Of a stretch of DNA of 64,000 nucleotides, positions 49,597 through 57,809 are shown piece by piece (the stretch's first letter is position 1; each line of letters begins with the position of its first letter). The stretch comes from Bradyrhizobium macuxiense (GTDB lineage Bacteria > Pseudomonadota > Alphaproteobacteria > Rhizobiales > Xanthobacteraceae). The notes beneath the pieces are model-generated. The model ran no database searches. It was not told where the DNA came from and saw only the letters and a list, made by a program, of their open reading frames with translations. The stretch covers positions 124,001 through 188,000 of the forward strand of contig NZ_VITY01000008.1 of NCBI RefSeq assembly GCF_007993935.1. Direction: 5' to 3'. The position numbers were made by a program, and so were the translations under genes.

Positions 49597-52041
49597 TCAC
49601 CTCGGCGTCAGCGTGATCGCCTCCGCCGTCGCCGCTTCCACCGCGCCGCGGCTGTAGAGCAGTGGGACGTATTGGCCCGTCGCCCAGAGCGGGGCGAGGT
49701 CGCGGTAGTGGCCGCTGAAGGGATCGCCGGACTGGCCGGGTGTGTTGATGGTGCGGCTCGCATCCCAATTGCCGACATCGAGCACCATGCGGAACGAAGC
49801 GCCCGCGGTGAGATGATAGTCGGAGCGGCGATAGGTGGCGGCGCGCGGCACGTTGGCGGCGCCGCCATAGGCGAGCGGACCAACCTGCATCTGCGCCGCG
49901 GTCGTCTTGTCGGCGAGCGGCATCAGCGCATGATCGAATTTTGCAACATGCAACCGGCCCCAGCGCCACATGGACGCATCGCTCCCGAGCTTGTCGGTGA
50001 CATCGGCGACGGCCGCGCCGAGGCTGTCGCGCAGCACGCGGTCGCGCTCCGCCGCCGGATCACTGCCGAGCGCGGCGTCCGGCTTTTCGAGATAGGCCAC
50101 AATGGCGGAGATGCTGGAGGCTTCGGGCGCGATCAGCTCGGCCGCCTTCGGCGCCGTGGTCTTGAGCAGCACCGGGCCGAGATGGTTTGCGATCCACACT
50201 TCATAGACAGCGGCCGCGGCGCTGTCCTCGGTGTCGCGCGCATCCCATGCCTTGAGCAGGTCGAGACCCTTCTTGACGTTGGCATCGTCAGACGTGAGCG
50301 GCCTCAAGAGCGCGACGAGGCGCCGGGCGAGCATGCCGGTGTCGTCGTTCTGCAACGCCATCGCGTCGGCGAGCGTCACCTTGTTGTTGGCTTGCAGCAC
50401 CTCGGTGATGCGCTGCCAGCGCGCGCTGTCGGCCCATTCGAAGCCGACCCGGCGCTCGCCCACCGGATAGTCCGCCGGCAGGTTCATCTGGTTGGCGGTG
50501 GCGATAAAACCCTGCTTCGGCTGATACAGTTTCGGCAATTCGTCGAGCGACAGAAAACCCTGCCACTCGTAGCGGCCGTCGCCGGGCACCGGCATCAGGC
50601 CGTCGAAGCTGGTGCGGCGCGGCGTCTTGCCGGCCGCGACCCAGCCGATATTGCCTGACGTGTCGGCATAGACCTGGTTCTCCGACGGCGCACCCCAGCG
50701 CCGCATCGCGCCGAGGAAGCCGTTCCACGACTTCGCGGTCATGTAGTCGGAGGAGCCGAAATAGGCCGAGGTGCCCGGCTCGAACCAGATCGAGCGCACG
50801 GCGAAGGCATGCTTCTTGTCGGCGTCGACGAAGATCACCGGACCGTGGCGGGTGAACTTCAGCTCGAGGTCGCGGTCGGCTTCGCCCTTCACCGCTTCCT
50901 TCTCATGCACGATCCGCATGTCCTCCCAGCCCGTGCCGTAGCGATACTGGTTCGGATTGTCTGACTTGAGCTCGTAGACGTAGAGGTCTTCCTGGTCGAC
51001 GTTGAAGATGGTGAGGCCGAAGGCGATGGTGTCGTTGTGACCGATCGAGATGCCCGGCAGCGCCGGCTCGCCGGCGCCGATCACCGAGATGCCGGGCGCG
51101 TTGAGGCCGACGATGTAGCGCAGCGACGGCACCGAATGTTCGCGATGCGGATCGTTGGCGAGGATCGGGCGCCCCGTCGCGGTGCGCGATGCGGCGATCA
51201 CCCAGTTGTTGGAGCCGATGGTGTCGCGCTGCTGATCGGCCTCGGCCAAAAACCGGTCGGGATCGTGCGCCAGCGCCGCCTTCTGGTCCTTCGGGGCGGC
51301 GAACTTCACCGGGCGCGTGGCGAGGTCATAGGCCGCGAGCACGCCTTTCGGCACGCTGCAGGGATCGAGGCCATCCGGAATCTTGGTGATCCACTCCGGC
51401 TCCAGCTTGACGCGGAAGCGATCGGCATCGAGGCCCGCGGCGCAGGCGACCAGCGAACGCTTCACCTCGGAGGCGACGTTGCGCGTCAGGCTATGGCTGC
51501 GAACGCGCACGACATCCTCCGCCGACCACAAATCCGGCTTCGTGCCCGCGATCCTGAACTCGATCGGCAGCGGCCGCTTGCCCGCGTTGACGTCGGCGAC
51601 ATAGGCGTTGACGCCGGCGACGAACGCCTCGGCATAGGATTTCGCCTTCGGGCCATAGGCGGCCCATTCCGCGGTCATGTCGCCGCGATAGAGGAACAGC
51701 CGCAGCGCCTTGTCCTGCTCTGCATAGGCGGGACCAAAGTCTTTCGCCAGCAGACCAAGCCCGCGCTTGCGCCAGAGATCGATCTGCCAGAGCCGGTCGC
51801 GCGCGGCGTTGAAGCCTTGCAGGAAGAACAGGTCGTGCTCGTTGCCGGCATAGATGTGCGGAATGCCCCAGACATCGACCAGGATCTGGCCCGGCGCCTT
51901 CAGCCCGGCGACGTCGGTCTTGACCTCGCGCGCTGAGACGAGCGGGCTGGCTTTCTCGCGCGCCGCGGCGGGAGCTGCGAGCATCGCGGTGCAGAGCGCG
52001 GCGGTGAGTAGCTTGGTGACGCGGTTGATATCCGTGTTCAT
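49597..52041 (-). CDS. Penicillin acylase family protein (Ntn hydrolase), exported
   Basis: This 814-residue precursor has a signal peptide at 1-27 (ending APAAA). The N-terminal alpha part includes VDVWGIPHIYAGNEHDLFFLQGF, typical of the family. The autoprocessing site is G276-S277 in TIGSNNWV, where the Ser becomes the N-terminal nucleophile of the beta subunit; the surrounding ILANDPHRE is canonical. The beta part continues with PGISIGHNDTIAFGLT. Such enzymes cleave amides, including penicillins, cephalosporins or acyl-homoserine lactones. The substrate here is unknown, with quorum-signal acylase a possibility. It acts in the periplasm. A repeat lies upstream, then glpK. Confidence 0.95.
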   Translation of the reverse strand: MNTDINRVTKLLTAALCTAMLAAPAAAREKASPLVSAREVKTDVAGLKAPGQILVDVWGIPHIYAGNEHDLFFLQGFNAARDRLWQIDLWRKRGLGLLAKDFGPAYAEQDKALRLFLYRGDMTAEWAAYGPKAKSYAEAFVAGVNAYVADVNAGKRPLPIEFRIAGTKPDLWSAEDVVRVRSHSLTRNVASEVKRSLVACAAGLDADRFRVKLEPEWITKIPDGLDPCSVPKGVLAAYDLATRPVKFAAPKDQKAALAHDPDRFLAEADQQRDTIGSNNWVIAASRTATGRPILANDPHREHSVPSLRYIVGLNAPGISVIGAGEPALPGISIGHNDTIAFGLTIFNVDQEDLYVYELKSDNPNQYRYGTGWEDMRIVHEKEAVKGEADRDLELKFTRHGPVIFVDADKKHAFAVRSIWFEPGTSAYFGSSDYMTAKSWNGFLGAMRRWGAPSENQVYADTSGNIGWVAAGKTPRRTSFDGLMPVPGDGRYEWQGFLSLDELPKLYQPKQGFIATANQMNLPADYPVGERRVGFEWADSARWQRITEVLQANNKVTLADAMALQNDDTGMLARRLVALLRPLTSDDANVKKGLDLLKAWDARDTEDSAAAAVYEVWIANHLGPVLLKTTAPKAAELIAPEASSISAIVAYLEKPDAALGSDPAAERDRVLRDSLGAAVADVTDKLGSDASMWRWGRLHVAKFDHALMPLADKTTAAQMQVGPLAYGGAANVPRAATYRRSDYHLTAGASFRMVLDVGNWDASRTINTPGQSGDPFSGHYRDLAPLWATGQYVPLLYSRGAVEAATAEAITLTPR

Positions 52042-52097
52042 GTTGTTCTCCCGATGGTTGTTATTGGTTGGAAGTCAGCATCCGCGGTGACGGTTTG

Positions 52098-52232
52098 CTC
52101 CCTCTCCCGCTTGCGGGCCGCGACGAGCAAAGCTGGGGTGGGGTATTGCCGGGATGGGACTAGTCGTGATGCGGAGAGAGCTCCCACCCGCCGCGCTACG
52201 CGCGTCGACCTCCCCCGCAAGCGGGAGAGGTG
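52098..52232. repeat. Imperfect inverted-repeat element (CTCCCTCTCCCGCTTGCGGG family)
   Basis: The left end CTCCCTCTCCCGCTTGCGGG and the right end CCCGCAAGCGGGAGAGG are inverted. The interior CGACGAGCAAAGC is shared with the element at 42938-43093. It lies upstream of the acylase gene. Confidence 0.78.
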
Positions 52233-52272
52233 CAGCGAGTCTGTCGTGCCAGTGATTCAAACTTCACCCTGC

Positions 52273-53775
52273 CTACTCCCCCTCGTCGCTCGCCAGCACG
52301 CCCTTCACGGCGCGGGCCCAGCCGGCGAGCTTGCGCGCGCGGGTCGCCTCGCTCATCGCCGGCCGGAAGCGGTGCTCGAGCCGCCAATTGTCGGCGAACT
52401 TCGCCGGCTCCGGATAGACCCCGGCCTCGAGGCCCGCGAGATAGGCAGCCCCGAGCGCCGTGGTCTCCTGGATCATCGGGCGGTCGACCGGCGCATTGAG
52501 CAGATCGGCGAGCCGCTGCATGGTCCAGTCGGATGCGGTCATGCCGCCATCGACGCGCAGCACGGTGTTGGCGGCGTTCGCCTCCGGCCAGTCGGTGCGC
52601 ATCGCGGCCCACAGGTCGAAGGTCTGGTAGCAGACGCTCTCCAGCGTGGCATGCGCGAGCTCGGCCGGGCCGGTGTTGCGGGTGAGGCCGAACAGCGCGC
52701 CGCGCACGCGCGGATTCCAGTACGGCGCGCCCATGCCGACAAAGGCCGGCACGAGGTAGACGCTCTGCATGCTGTCGGATTTGTCGGCAAGCGGTCCGGT
52801 CTCGGCGGCATGCTTGATGATGCCGAGCCCGTCGCGCAGCCACTGCACCGCGGACCCGGCGACGAAGATCGAGCCTTCGAGCGCGTAGGTGCGCTGTCCG
52901 CCGAGCTGGTAGGCGATGGTGGTGAGCAGCTTGTTCTTCGAGGCCACCGGCGTGGTGCCGGTGTTGAGCAGCGCGAAGCAGCCGGTACCGTAGGTCGACT
53001 TCATCATGCCGGGCTCGAAGCAGGCCTGGCCGATGGTCGCGGCCTGCTGGTCGCCGGCAATCCCCGAGATCGCGATCGGGCCGCCGAACAGATCAGCCGT
53101 GCTCTCGCCGAATCGGGCGGAGGAATCCTTCACCTCGGGCAGCATCGAGCGCGGCACACGCAGGAGGTTGATGAGGTCGTCGTCCCAGGCGCCGGTGTGG
53201 ATGTTGAACAGCAGCGTGCGCGAGGCGTTGGTCGCGTCGGTCGCGTGCACCTTCCCGCCGGTGAGCCGCCACAGGAGGTAACAATCGACGGTGCCGAACA
53301 AGAGCTCGCCGCGCTCGGCGCGCTCGCGGGCGCCCGGCACGTGGTCGAGGATCCAGGCGACCTTGGTGCCGGAGAAATAGGGATCGATGATCAGGCCGGT
53401 CTTGGCCGAGATCGCGGGCTCATGGCCCTCCGCTTTCAGTTTGGCGCAGATGTCGGCGGTGCGACGGTCCTGCCAGACGATGGCGCGGTGCACGGCCTGG
53501 CCGGTGGCGCGGTCCCACACCACGGTGGTCTCGCGCTGGTTGGTGATGCCGATCGCGGCGATATCCTTGGCCTTCAGCCCGGCCTTCTCCAGCGCCTCGC
53601 GGCACACCATCACGGTCGAGGTCCAGATGTCCTCCGGCTCGTGCTCGACCCAGCCGGAGGCCGGGAAATGCTGCGGAAACTCCTGCTGCGCGACCGCGGC
53701 GATGGAGATGTCGCCGCGAAACACCATGGCGCGCGACGATGTGGTGCCCTGATCGATGGCCAGCACGAAAGACAT
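52273..53775 (-). CDS. glpK: Glycerol kinase
   Basis: This 500-residue FGGY-family kinase converts glycerol and ATP to sn-glycerol 3-phosphate. N-terminal motifs are FVLAIDQGTTSSRAMVF (ATP site), VEHEPEDIWTST, AIGITNQRETTVVWDRATG (substrate site), and C-terminal YLVPAFVGMGAPYWNPRVRG and LRVDGGMTASDWTMQRLADLL. Length is normal. No glpF or glpD is nearby in the window, so it is a lone gene. It is cytoplasmic. Confidence 0.98.
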   Translation of the reverse strand: MSFVLAIDQGTTSSRAMVFRGDISIAAVAQQEFPQHFPASGWVEHEPEDIWTSTVMVCREALEKAGLKAKDIAAIGITNQRETTVVWDRATGQAVHRAIVWQDRRTADICAKLKAEGHEPAISAKTGLIIDPYFSGTKVAWILDHVPGARERAERGELLFGTVDCYLLWRLTGGKVHATDATNASRTLLFNIHTGAWDDDLINLLRVPRSMLPEVKDSSARFGESTADLFGGPIAISGIAGDQQAATIGQACFEPGMMKSTYGTGCFALLNTGTTPVASKNKLLTTIAYQLGGQRTYALEGSIFVAGSAVQWLRDGLGIIKHAAETGPLADKSDSMQSVYLVPAFVGMGAPYWNPRVRGALFGLTRNTGPAELAHATLESVCYQTFDLWAAMRTDWPEANAANTVLRVDGGMTASDWTMQRLADLLNAPVDRPMIQETTALGAAYLAGLEAGVYPEPAKFADNWRLEHRFRPAMSEATRARKLAGWARAVKGVLASDEGE

Positions 53776-53891
53776 GAGCGTTTCCCTTGAGGCTTGGTAG
53801 CAGGCGCCAAGGGAGCGGATTACCGCGGCGAGGTCAAGCAGGGGAAGCTGGGATGACGAGACTTTTGGGCAGGCGCGCCGTTTCCTCCGGC

Positions 53892-54003
53892 GTCATTGCG
53901 AGGAGCGAAGCGACGAAGCAATCCATCTATCGGCGCAAGCGGACAGATGGATTGTATCGGCGCAAGCGGACAGATGGATTGCTTCGCTTCGCTCGCAATG
54001 ACG
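53892..54003. repeat. Palindromic repeat, CGTCATTGCGAGG family, with internal tandem duplication
   Basis: The outer arms CGTCATTGCGAGGAGCGAAGC and GCTTCGCTCGCAATGACGG pair. The interior contains two exact copies of a 27-base unit (53928-53954 and 53955-53981) beginning TATCGGCGCAAGCGGACAGA. It sits between glpK and the SGNH gene, at the downstream end of the latter. Confidence 0.88.
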
Positions 54004-54026
54004 GCTGAAGCAGCAGGGCCGCCCGA

Positions 54027-55046
54027 TCACATCGGCCGGTAGGTCCTGACATCAGACGGGACATTGACGCCGATCTTGATCGCGCCGACCGAGCGGATGA
54101 TGTCGTCGCCGAGCAGCTGGGCGAAGCAGGCATAGCCCCAGTCGTTCATGTGCAGGCCGTCGGCGATGACGAAATCGTTGATCGGGATCGCCTGCTTCTC
54201 GTGCCAGTCGCGCATCACCTCGAAGCGCGGGAAGATGCCGACATGGCGCAGCGCGGCGATGCGGCCGAGCAGCTTCACCATGCCGCGCGCGCTTTCCGGA
54301 CGCTCGGTGACGCGCGGCGAATATTGCGGATCGACCAGCACGAGGTCGGCGCCGTCGGCCTGGATGCGCGCCACGCCGTCCTCGACCTGCTTGGCGGTCT
54401 CGACGGGATCGAGGTTGCGCAGCACCGCGTTGGTGCCGACCTGCCAGATCACCATGTCGGGATGCATGTCGATCACTTCGGTCTGCAGTCGCTTCATCAT
54501 CTCGGGCGCATCCTCGCCGCCCTTGCCGCGGTTGAGCACGGTGATGTCGGCGGAGGGATATTGCCGGCGCAACTGCGCGGCGAGCCGGTTCGGATAGGTA
54601 AATTCCGGTGCCGACGAACCATAGCCCTGGGTCGAGGACGAGCCGAACGCGATGATGACGACCGGCTTGCCGGCGGCGAGCTTGGCCGCGACATGCGGCA
54701 GCGAGCCGGTGCTGTTGGGCACGCCGGTCGGCTGATGACAGGGCACGCGGTGGAAGATGTCGGAGGCCGACTTCGCCACCTGCTTCACCCTGTCGAGCGC
54801 CTTCGCGGCGACGCTCGGTTGCGGCTGCGGATTGGCCGCGTCGGCTTCGACCGTGGCGGGCTTGCTTGCTTCAGGCTTGGCGGCCTCGGACTTCGTGGCG
54901 GCACCCGACGACAGCGCCGCATGCTGGTCGGCCTGGCCGGACTGCGCGCGCGACGGCACAACCGCAAGCGGCGCGAGCAGCGCCAGCACTGCCGCGGCGC
55001 ACAGGCTCCGCGCTAGCGAAGCGCGAAAAGGGAAGGCAAAACGCAT
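54027..55046 (-). CDS. Exported SGNH/GDSL hydrolase (probably active)
   Basis: The protein has 339 residues from the ATG at 55046. A signal sequence lies at about 1-34, then an Ala/Lys/Pro-rich linker of about 60 residues. The SGNH core starts at VVIIAFGSSSTQGYG (catalytic Ser near 136-138), with block II Gly in LNRGKGGEDAP (around 176), block III Asn206 in WQVGTNA, and D296/H299 in IADGLHMNDWG. All four blocks look intact. It is the last gene of a three-gene operon after opgC and a second SGNH gene. Esterase activity on an acylated periplasmic glycan is a reasonable inference. Confidence 0.9.
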   Translation of the reverse strand: MRFAFPFRASLARSLCAAAVLALLAPLAVVPSRAQSGQADQHAALSSGAATKSEAAKPEASKPATVEADAANPQPQPSVAAKALDRVKQVAKSASDIFHRVPCHQPTGVPNSTGSLPHVAAKLAAGKPVVIIAFGSSSTQGYGSSAPEFTYPNRLAAQLRRQYPSADITVLNRGKGGEDAPEMMKRLQTEVIDMHPDMVIWQVGTNAVLRNLDPVETAKQVEDGVARIQADGADLVLVDPQYSPRVTERPESARGMVKLLGRIAALRHVGIFPRFEVMRDWHEKQAIPINDFVIADGLHMNDWGYACFAQLLGDDIIRSVGAIKIGVNVPSDVRTYRPM

Positions 55047-55062
55047 CACAACTCTGCTTCCT

Positions 55063-55836
55063 CTAATTCTGCTGCACCGGGCCGAGATGGGCCGCATCGA
55101 TCACGAATTTCGCCAGGGCGCGGCCGAGACAGGTATGAACCTTCTTGGCCAGATCGACACCGTGCGCGGTGCTGAACAGGTCAAAATATCCGGCGTCGCT
55201 CCATTGCTTCATGATCGCGAACCGGTCGAACAGCGGAACGTCGTGCTGCTGCGCCACCACCTTGATATTGTCGAGATAAGGCGGTGCAGAGATCATCGTC
55301 TCCGTGCGCGGGCTGTATTGCAGATTGACCAGCACCACGTCTGCCCCGGCGCCCCGCAGCGCAACAACGCCGTCGTTGATGGCGGTACGGAAGTCGTCGG
55401 GATCGATCGCTCGCATAGCATCGACCGTCCCGGTCTGCCAGATAACCAAAGTAGGCTTTTTTGCCTCAACAAGCTTAACAAGGGTTCCCGCGGTCTCTTC
55501 CGCGGTGCTTTTTGCCTGTAATTCTACGGATAAATCGATGGTTGCCGCCGGAAACGCCTCCTTCAGCGCCGCCTGCATCGTGGCCGGATAAGCGCTCGCC
55601 TCGTTGCCGGGGATGGTCGAGGAGCGGCTGCCCACCACCAGCACGTTGAGCGGCTGATTGGCCTTCACCGCATCGGTGACCTTCGGCAGCGAGCTCTCGC
55701 TCGCCAAGAGATAGGCCGGCACGTCGCAGGGCGGTGCCGGTGGTGCAGGCTCGGGGGTGTCGCCGGCGCGCGCGGGCGCTGCCGCCAAAGTGGCGGCCAG
55801 CAGCATCAGGCCCAGCATTGTCCGCGCGGACTTCAT
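55063..55836 (-). CDS. Exported SGNH-like protein with degenerate active-site blocks
   Basis: The protein has 257 residues. The ATG at 55836 overlaps the opgC stop by four bases (ATGA). It has a signal sequence (ending AAPARAGD) and aligns along its length with the SGNH protein downstream. The Ser-containing block is present (VVGSRSSTIPG), but the block II Gly motif is AKSTAEET, the block III Asn motif is GTVDAMRA, and the D-x-x-H motif is STAHGVD. Residues that normally form the oxyanion hole and acid are thus missing. It may be a non-catalytic partner or bind an acylated glycan. Confidence 0.85.
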   Translation of the reverse strand: MKSARTMLGLMLLAATLAAAPARAGDTPEPAPPAPPCDVPAYLLASESSLPKVTDAVKANQPLNVLVVGSRSSTIPGNEASAYPATMQAALKEAFPAATIDLSVELQAKSTAEETAGTLVKLVEAKKPTLVIWQTGTVDAMRAIDPDDFRTAINDGVVALRGAGADVVLVNLQYSPRTETMISAPPYLDNIKVVAQQHDVPLFDRFAIMKQWSDAGYFDLFSTAHGVDLAKKVHTCLGRALAKFVIDAAHLGPVQQN

Positions 55837-57080
55837 GCTCCCCCTCCCGCCAGATCGGCGTTGCCGGTGGCACCTTTTTTCGAGGCGCCTTTGTCGGCGG
55901 AGTGCTTGTACCACGAAATAATCCACGCCATGCCCCACATGATCAGGATGCCGCAGACGCTGATCAAGGCGTGCAGCGCAGCACCGCCCGAGACTTCGGC
56001 CAGCACGAAGTGACCGGCAAAGGCGAGGAAGACCCCGAGACAGAATATCTCAAGCGAATGCTGGCCACACAGGATCAATGGTCGCAGCCAGCGCGATTTC
56101 AACCCCGGCCAATCCCGGGGCAGGAAGCGCACGGTGAGGGCTGCGAGCGCCAGGAAATGCGCGAACCGCAGCACGTCGAGGTCGGTCTTGTTGATCGGAT
56201 ACATCCACTGCTCGATCACCTTCGGCATGATGTGGCCGAGCTGCGGCACGTACCAGGTCAGCGTCACGAAGAACGCGGCGACGAGATAGACGATGCAGAT
56301 CCACATCGTGATGTTCGACGACAGGATGCGCGACATCCGCCGCGCGCCGCCGAGCGCGCACCAAGCGCCGAACACGAACAGCAATTGCCAGGCGAACGGA
56401 TTGAACGCCCAGAAGCCGTTCGGATAGGCCGAAAGGTAAAGATCGAACTGCCAGGTCAGCGCGTAGAGCAGCACCGACAGGCCGAGCGTGACGTCAGGCT
56501 TCCATTTCATCAGCCACAGGATCAGCGGCAGGAACAGCATCAGCACGATATAGAGCGGCAGCACGTCCATGTTGACGGGGCGGAAGCGCAGCAGCAGCGC
56601 CTGAACGATGGTGACGTCGGGCTGCTTGAGGAAGTCCATGATCCCCATTTCCTCGCTGTACAGCGGGTTCTCGAACGAGGTCGCGACATAGGAGATCTCG
56701 GCGAGGAAGATCGTGAACAGGAAGACGTGCGCGACATAGATCTGCCAGACCCGGCGCAGGATGCGCGCGGTCGCGATCACGAAGCCGCCCTCCAGCATCG
56801 CGCGGCCATAGACGAAGGCCGCGGTGTAGCCGGAGATGAAGATGAAGATCTCGGTGGCGTCGGAGAAGCCGTAATTGCGGATCGTCAGCCAGGTCAAAAG
56901 ATTGGTCGGCAGATGATCGATGAAGATCAGCCACAGCGCGAGCCCGCGGAACAGATCGAGCCGCAGCTCACGCTCACCGGTCGCCGGCAGCGTGATCGCG
57001 GGCGCCGCCGCTGCAACCTTCGCCTCGGCTTTGGCGTCAGCCACCGGCGAACCGGCTATGGGATCGGCAATCGAGCTCAT
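55833..57080 (-). CDS. opgC: OpgC-type membrane acyltransferase
   Basis: The protein has 415 residues from the ATG at 57080. After a short Ala-rich tail it contains the OpgC-domain start ELRLDLFRGLALWLIFIDHL, with the His/Asp region, and ten or so membrane segments (NYGFSDATEIFIFISGYTAAFVYGR, LRRVWQIYVAHVFLFTIFL and others). OpgC in enteric bacteria adds succinyl groups to osmoregulated periplasmic glucans; in Rhizobiales homologues, the acyl donor and target are often unclear. The two following genes are SGNH proteins, one overlapping the stop, so acyl transfer and removal at the same glycan are suggested. Confidence 0.9.
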   Translation of the reverse strand: MSSIADPIAGSPVADAKAEAKVAAAAPAITLPATGERELRLDLFRGLALWLIFIDHLPTNLLTWLTIRNYGFSDATEIFIFISGYTAAFVYGRAMLEGGFVIATARILRRVWQIYVAHVFLFTIFLAEISYVATSFENPLYSEEMGIMDFLKQPDVTIVQALLLRFRPVNMDVLPLYIVLMLFLPLILWLMKWKPDVTLGLSVLLYALTWQFDLYLSAYPNGFWAFNPFAWQLLFVFGAWCALGGARRMSRILSSNITMWICIVYLVAAFFVTLTWYVPQLGHIMPKVIEQWMYPINKTDLDVLRFAHFLALAALTVRFLPRDWPGLKSRWLRPLILCGQHSLEIFCLGVFLAFAGHFVLAEVSGGAALHALISVCGILIMWGMAWIISWYKHSADKGASKKGATGNADLAGGGA

Positions 57081-57304
57081 CAAACACCGTGTCAGCTGCG
57101 GACGCCCGCATGCCGTGCTGAAAACATAATATCGGTCCGCGACTTGCCGACAAAGCGCAGAGTGCGGCGACATGCGGCCGCGCTTTAGAGCGGAACTATG
57201 TTGAAAGCGCGATGAACGGACCGTCCACGGGGCCGGGTTTTCACAGCCTGGCAGGCGATTGGTTCCGGCTGACCAATTGGCTATGATGGCGCCCAGATTG
57301 AGCG

Positions 57305-57326
57305 TGATCCGGTCGAAACCGGATCA
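57305..57326. repeat. Short dyad upstream of apaG
   Basis: TGATCCGGT and ACCGGATCA are separated by CGAA, a perfect 9-base inverted repeat 27 bases before the apaG ATG. It resembles rhizobial palindrome cores or a hairpin in the leader. Confidence 0.6.
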
Positions 57327-57353
57327 CGCACCAAGACCATCGGATTGAGCCGT

Positions 57354-57752
57354 ATGTACCGCGCCGTTACCCGCCAGATCGAAGTCACCGTCGAGCCGAA
57401 CTTCATGCCCGAGCGCTCGTCGGTCGACCGGCGCGAGTATTTCTGGTCGTACAAGATCGTGATCGTCAATTCCGGCCCGGAAACGGTGCAGCTGCGGACG
57501 CGGCACTGGATCATCACCGACGCCACCGGCCGCCGCCAGGAGGTGCGCGGCGAGGGCGTCGTCGGCGAGCAACCGGTGCTCGCGCCCGGCGAGCGCTTCG
57601 AATACACCTCAGGCGTGCCGCTGCCGACCGCCTCCGGCTTCATGACCGGCAGCTACCAGATGGTCACCGAAGCCGGCGAGCGCTTCGAGATCGACGTGCC
57701 GACGTTCTCGCTGGACAGCCCGAGCCCGGACGGGAAAAGGGTGTTGAACTAG
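57354..57752 (+). CDS. apaG: ApaG
   Basis: The protein has 132 residues from the ATG at 57354; a TTG three codons earlier was discarded. It shows the ApaG pattern: YRAVTRQIEVTVEPNFMPERS, YFWSYKIVIVNSGPETVQLRTRHWIITDATGR, EVRGEGVVGEQPVLAPGERFEYTSG and GFMTGSYQMV. ApaG is a small fibronectin-type beta-sandwich protein linked to Co2+/Mg2+ resistance and dinucleoside polyphosphate levels, with unclear mechanism. It converges with the CheBR kinase gene. Confidence 0.95.
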   Translation: MYRAVTRQIEVTVEPNFMPERSSVDRREYFWSYKIVIVNSGPETVQLRTRHWIITDATGRRQEVRGEGVVGEQPVLAPGERFEYTSGVPLPTASGFMTGSYQMVTEAGERFEIDVPTFSLDSPSPDGKRVLN

Positions 57753-57809
57753 GCCGCGGCCGCCAATGATCCTCTTTTGCCCGGCGTGGCAGCAGGCGTC
57801 GTATTCTGC

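Noticed and set aside
53928..53981. CRISPR-like array
   Set aside because: There are only two contiguous 27-base copies with no spacers and no cas genes.
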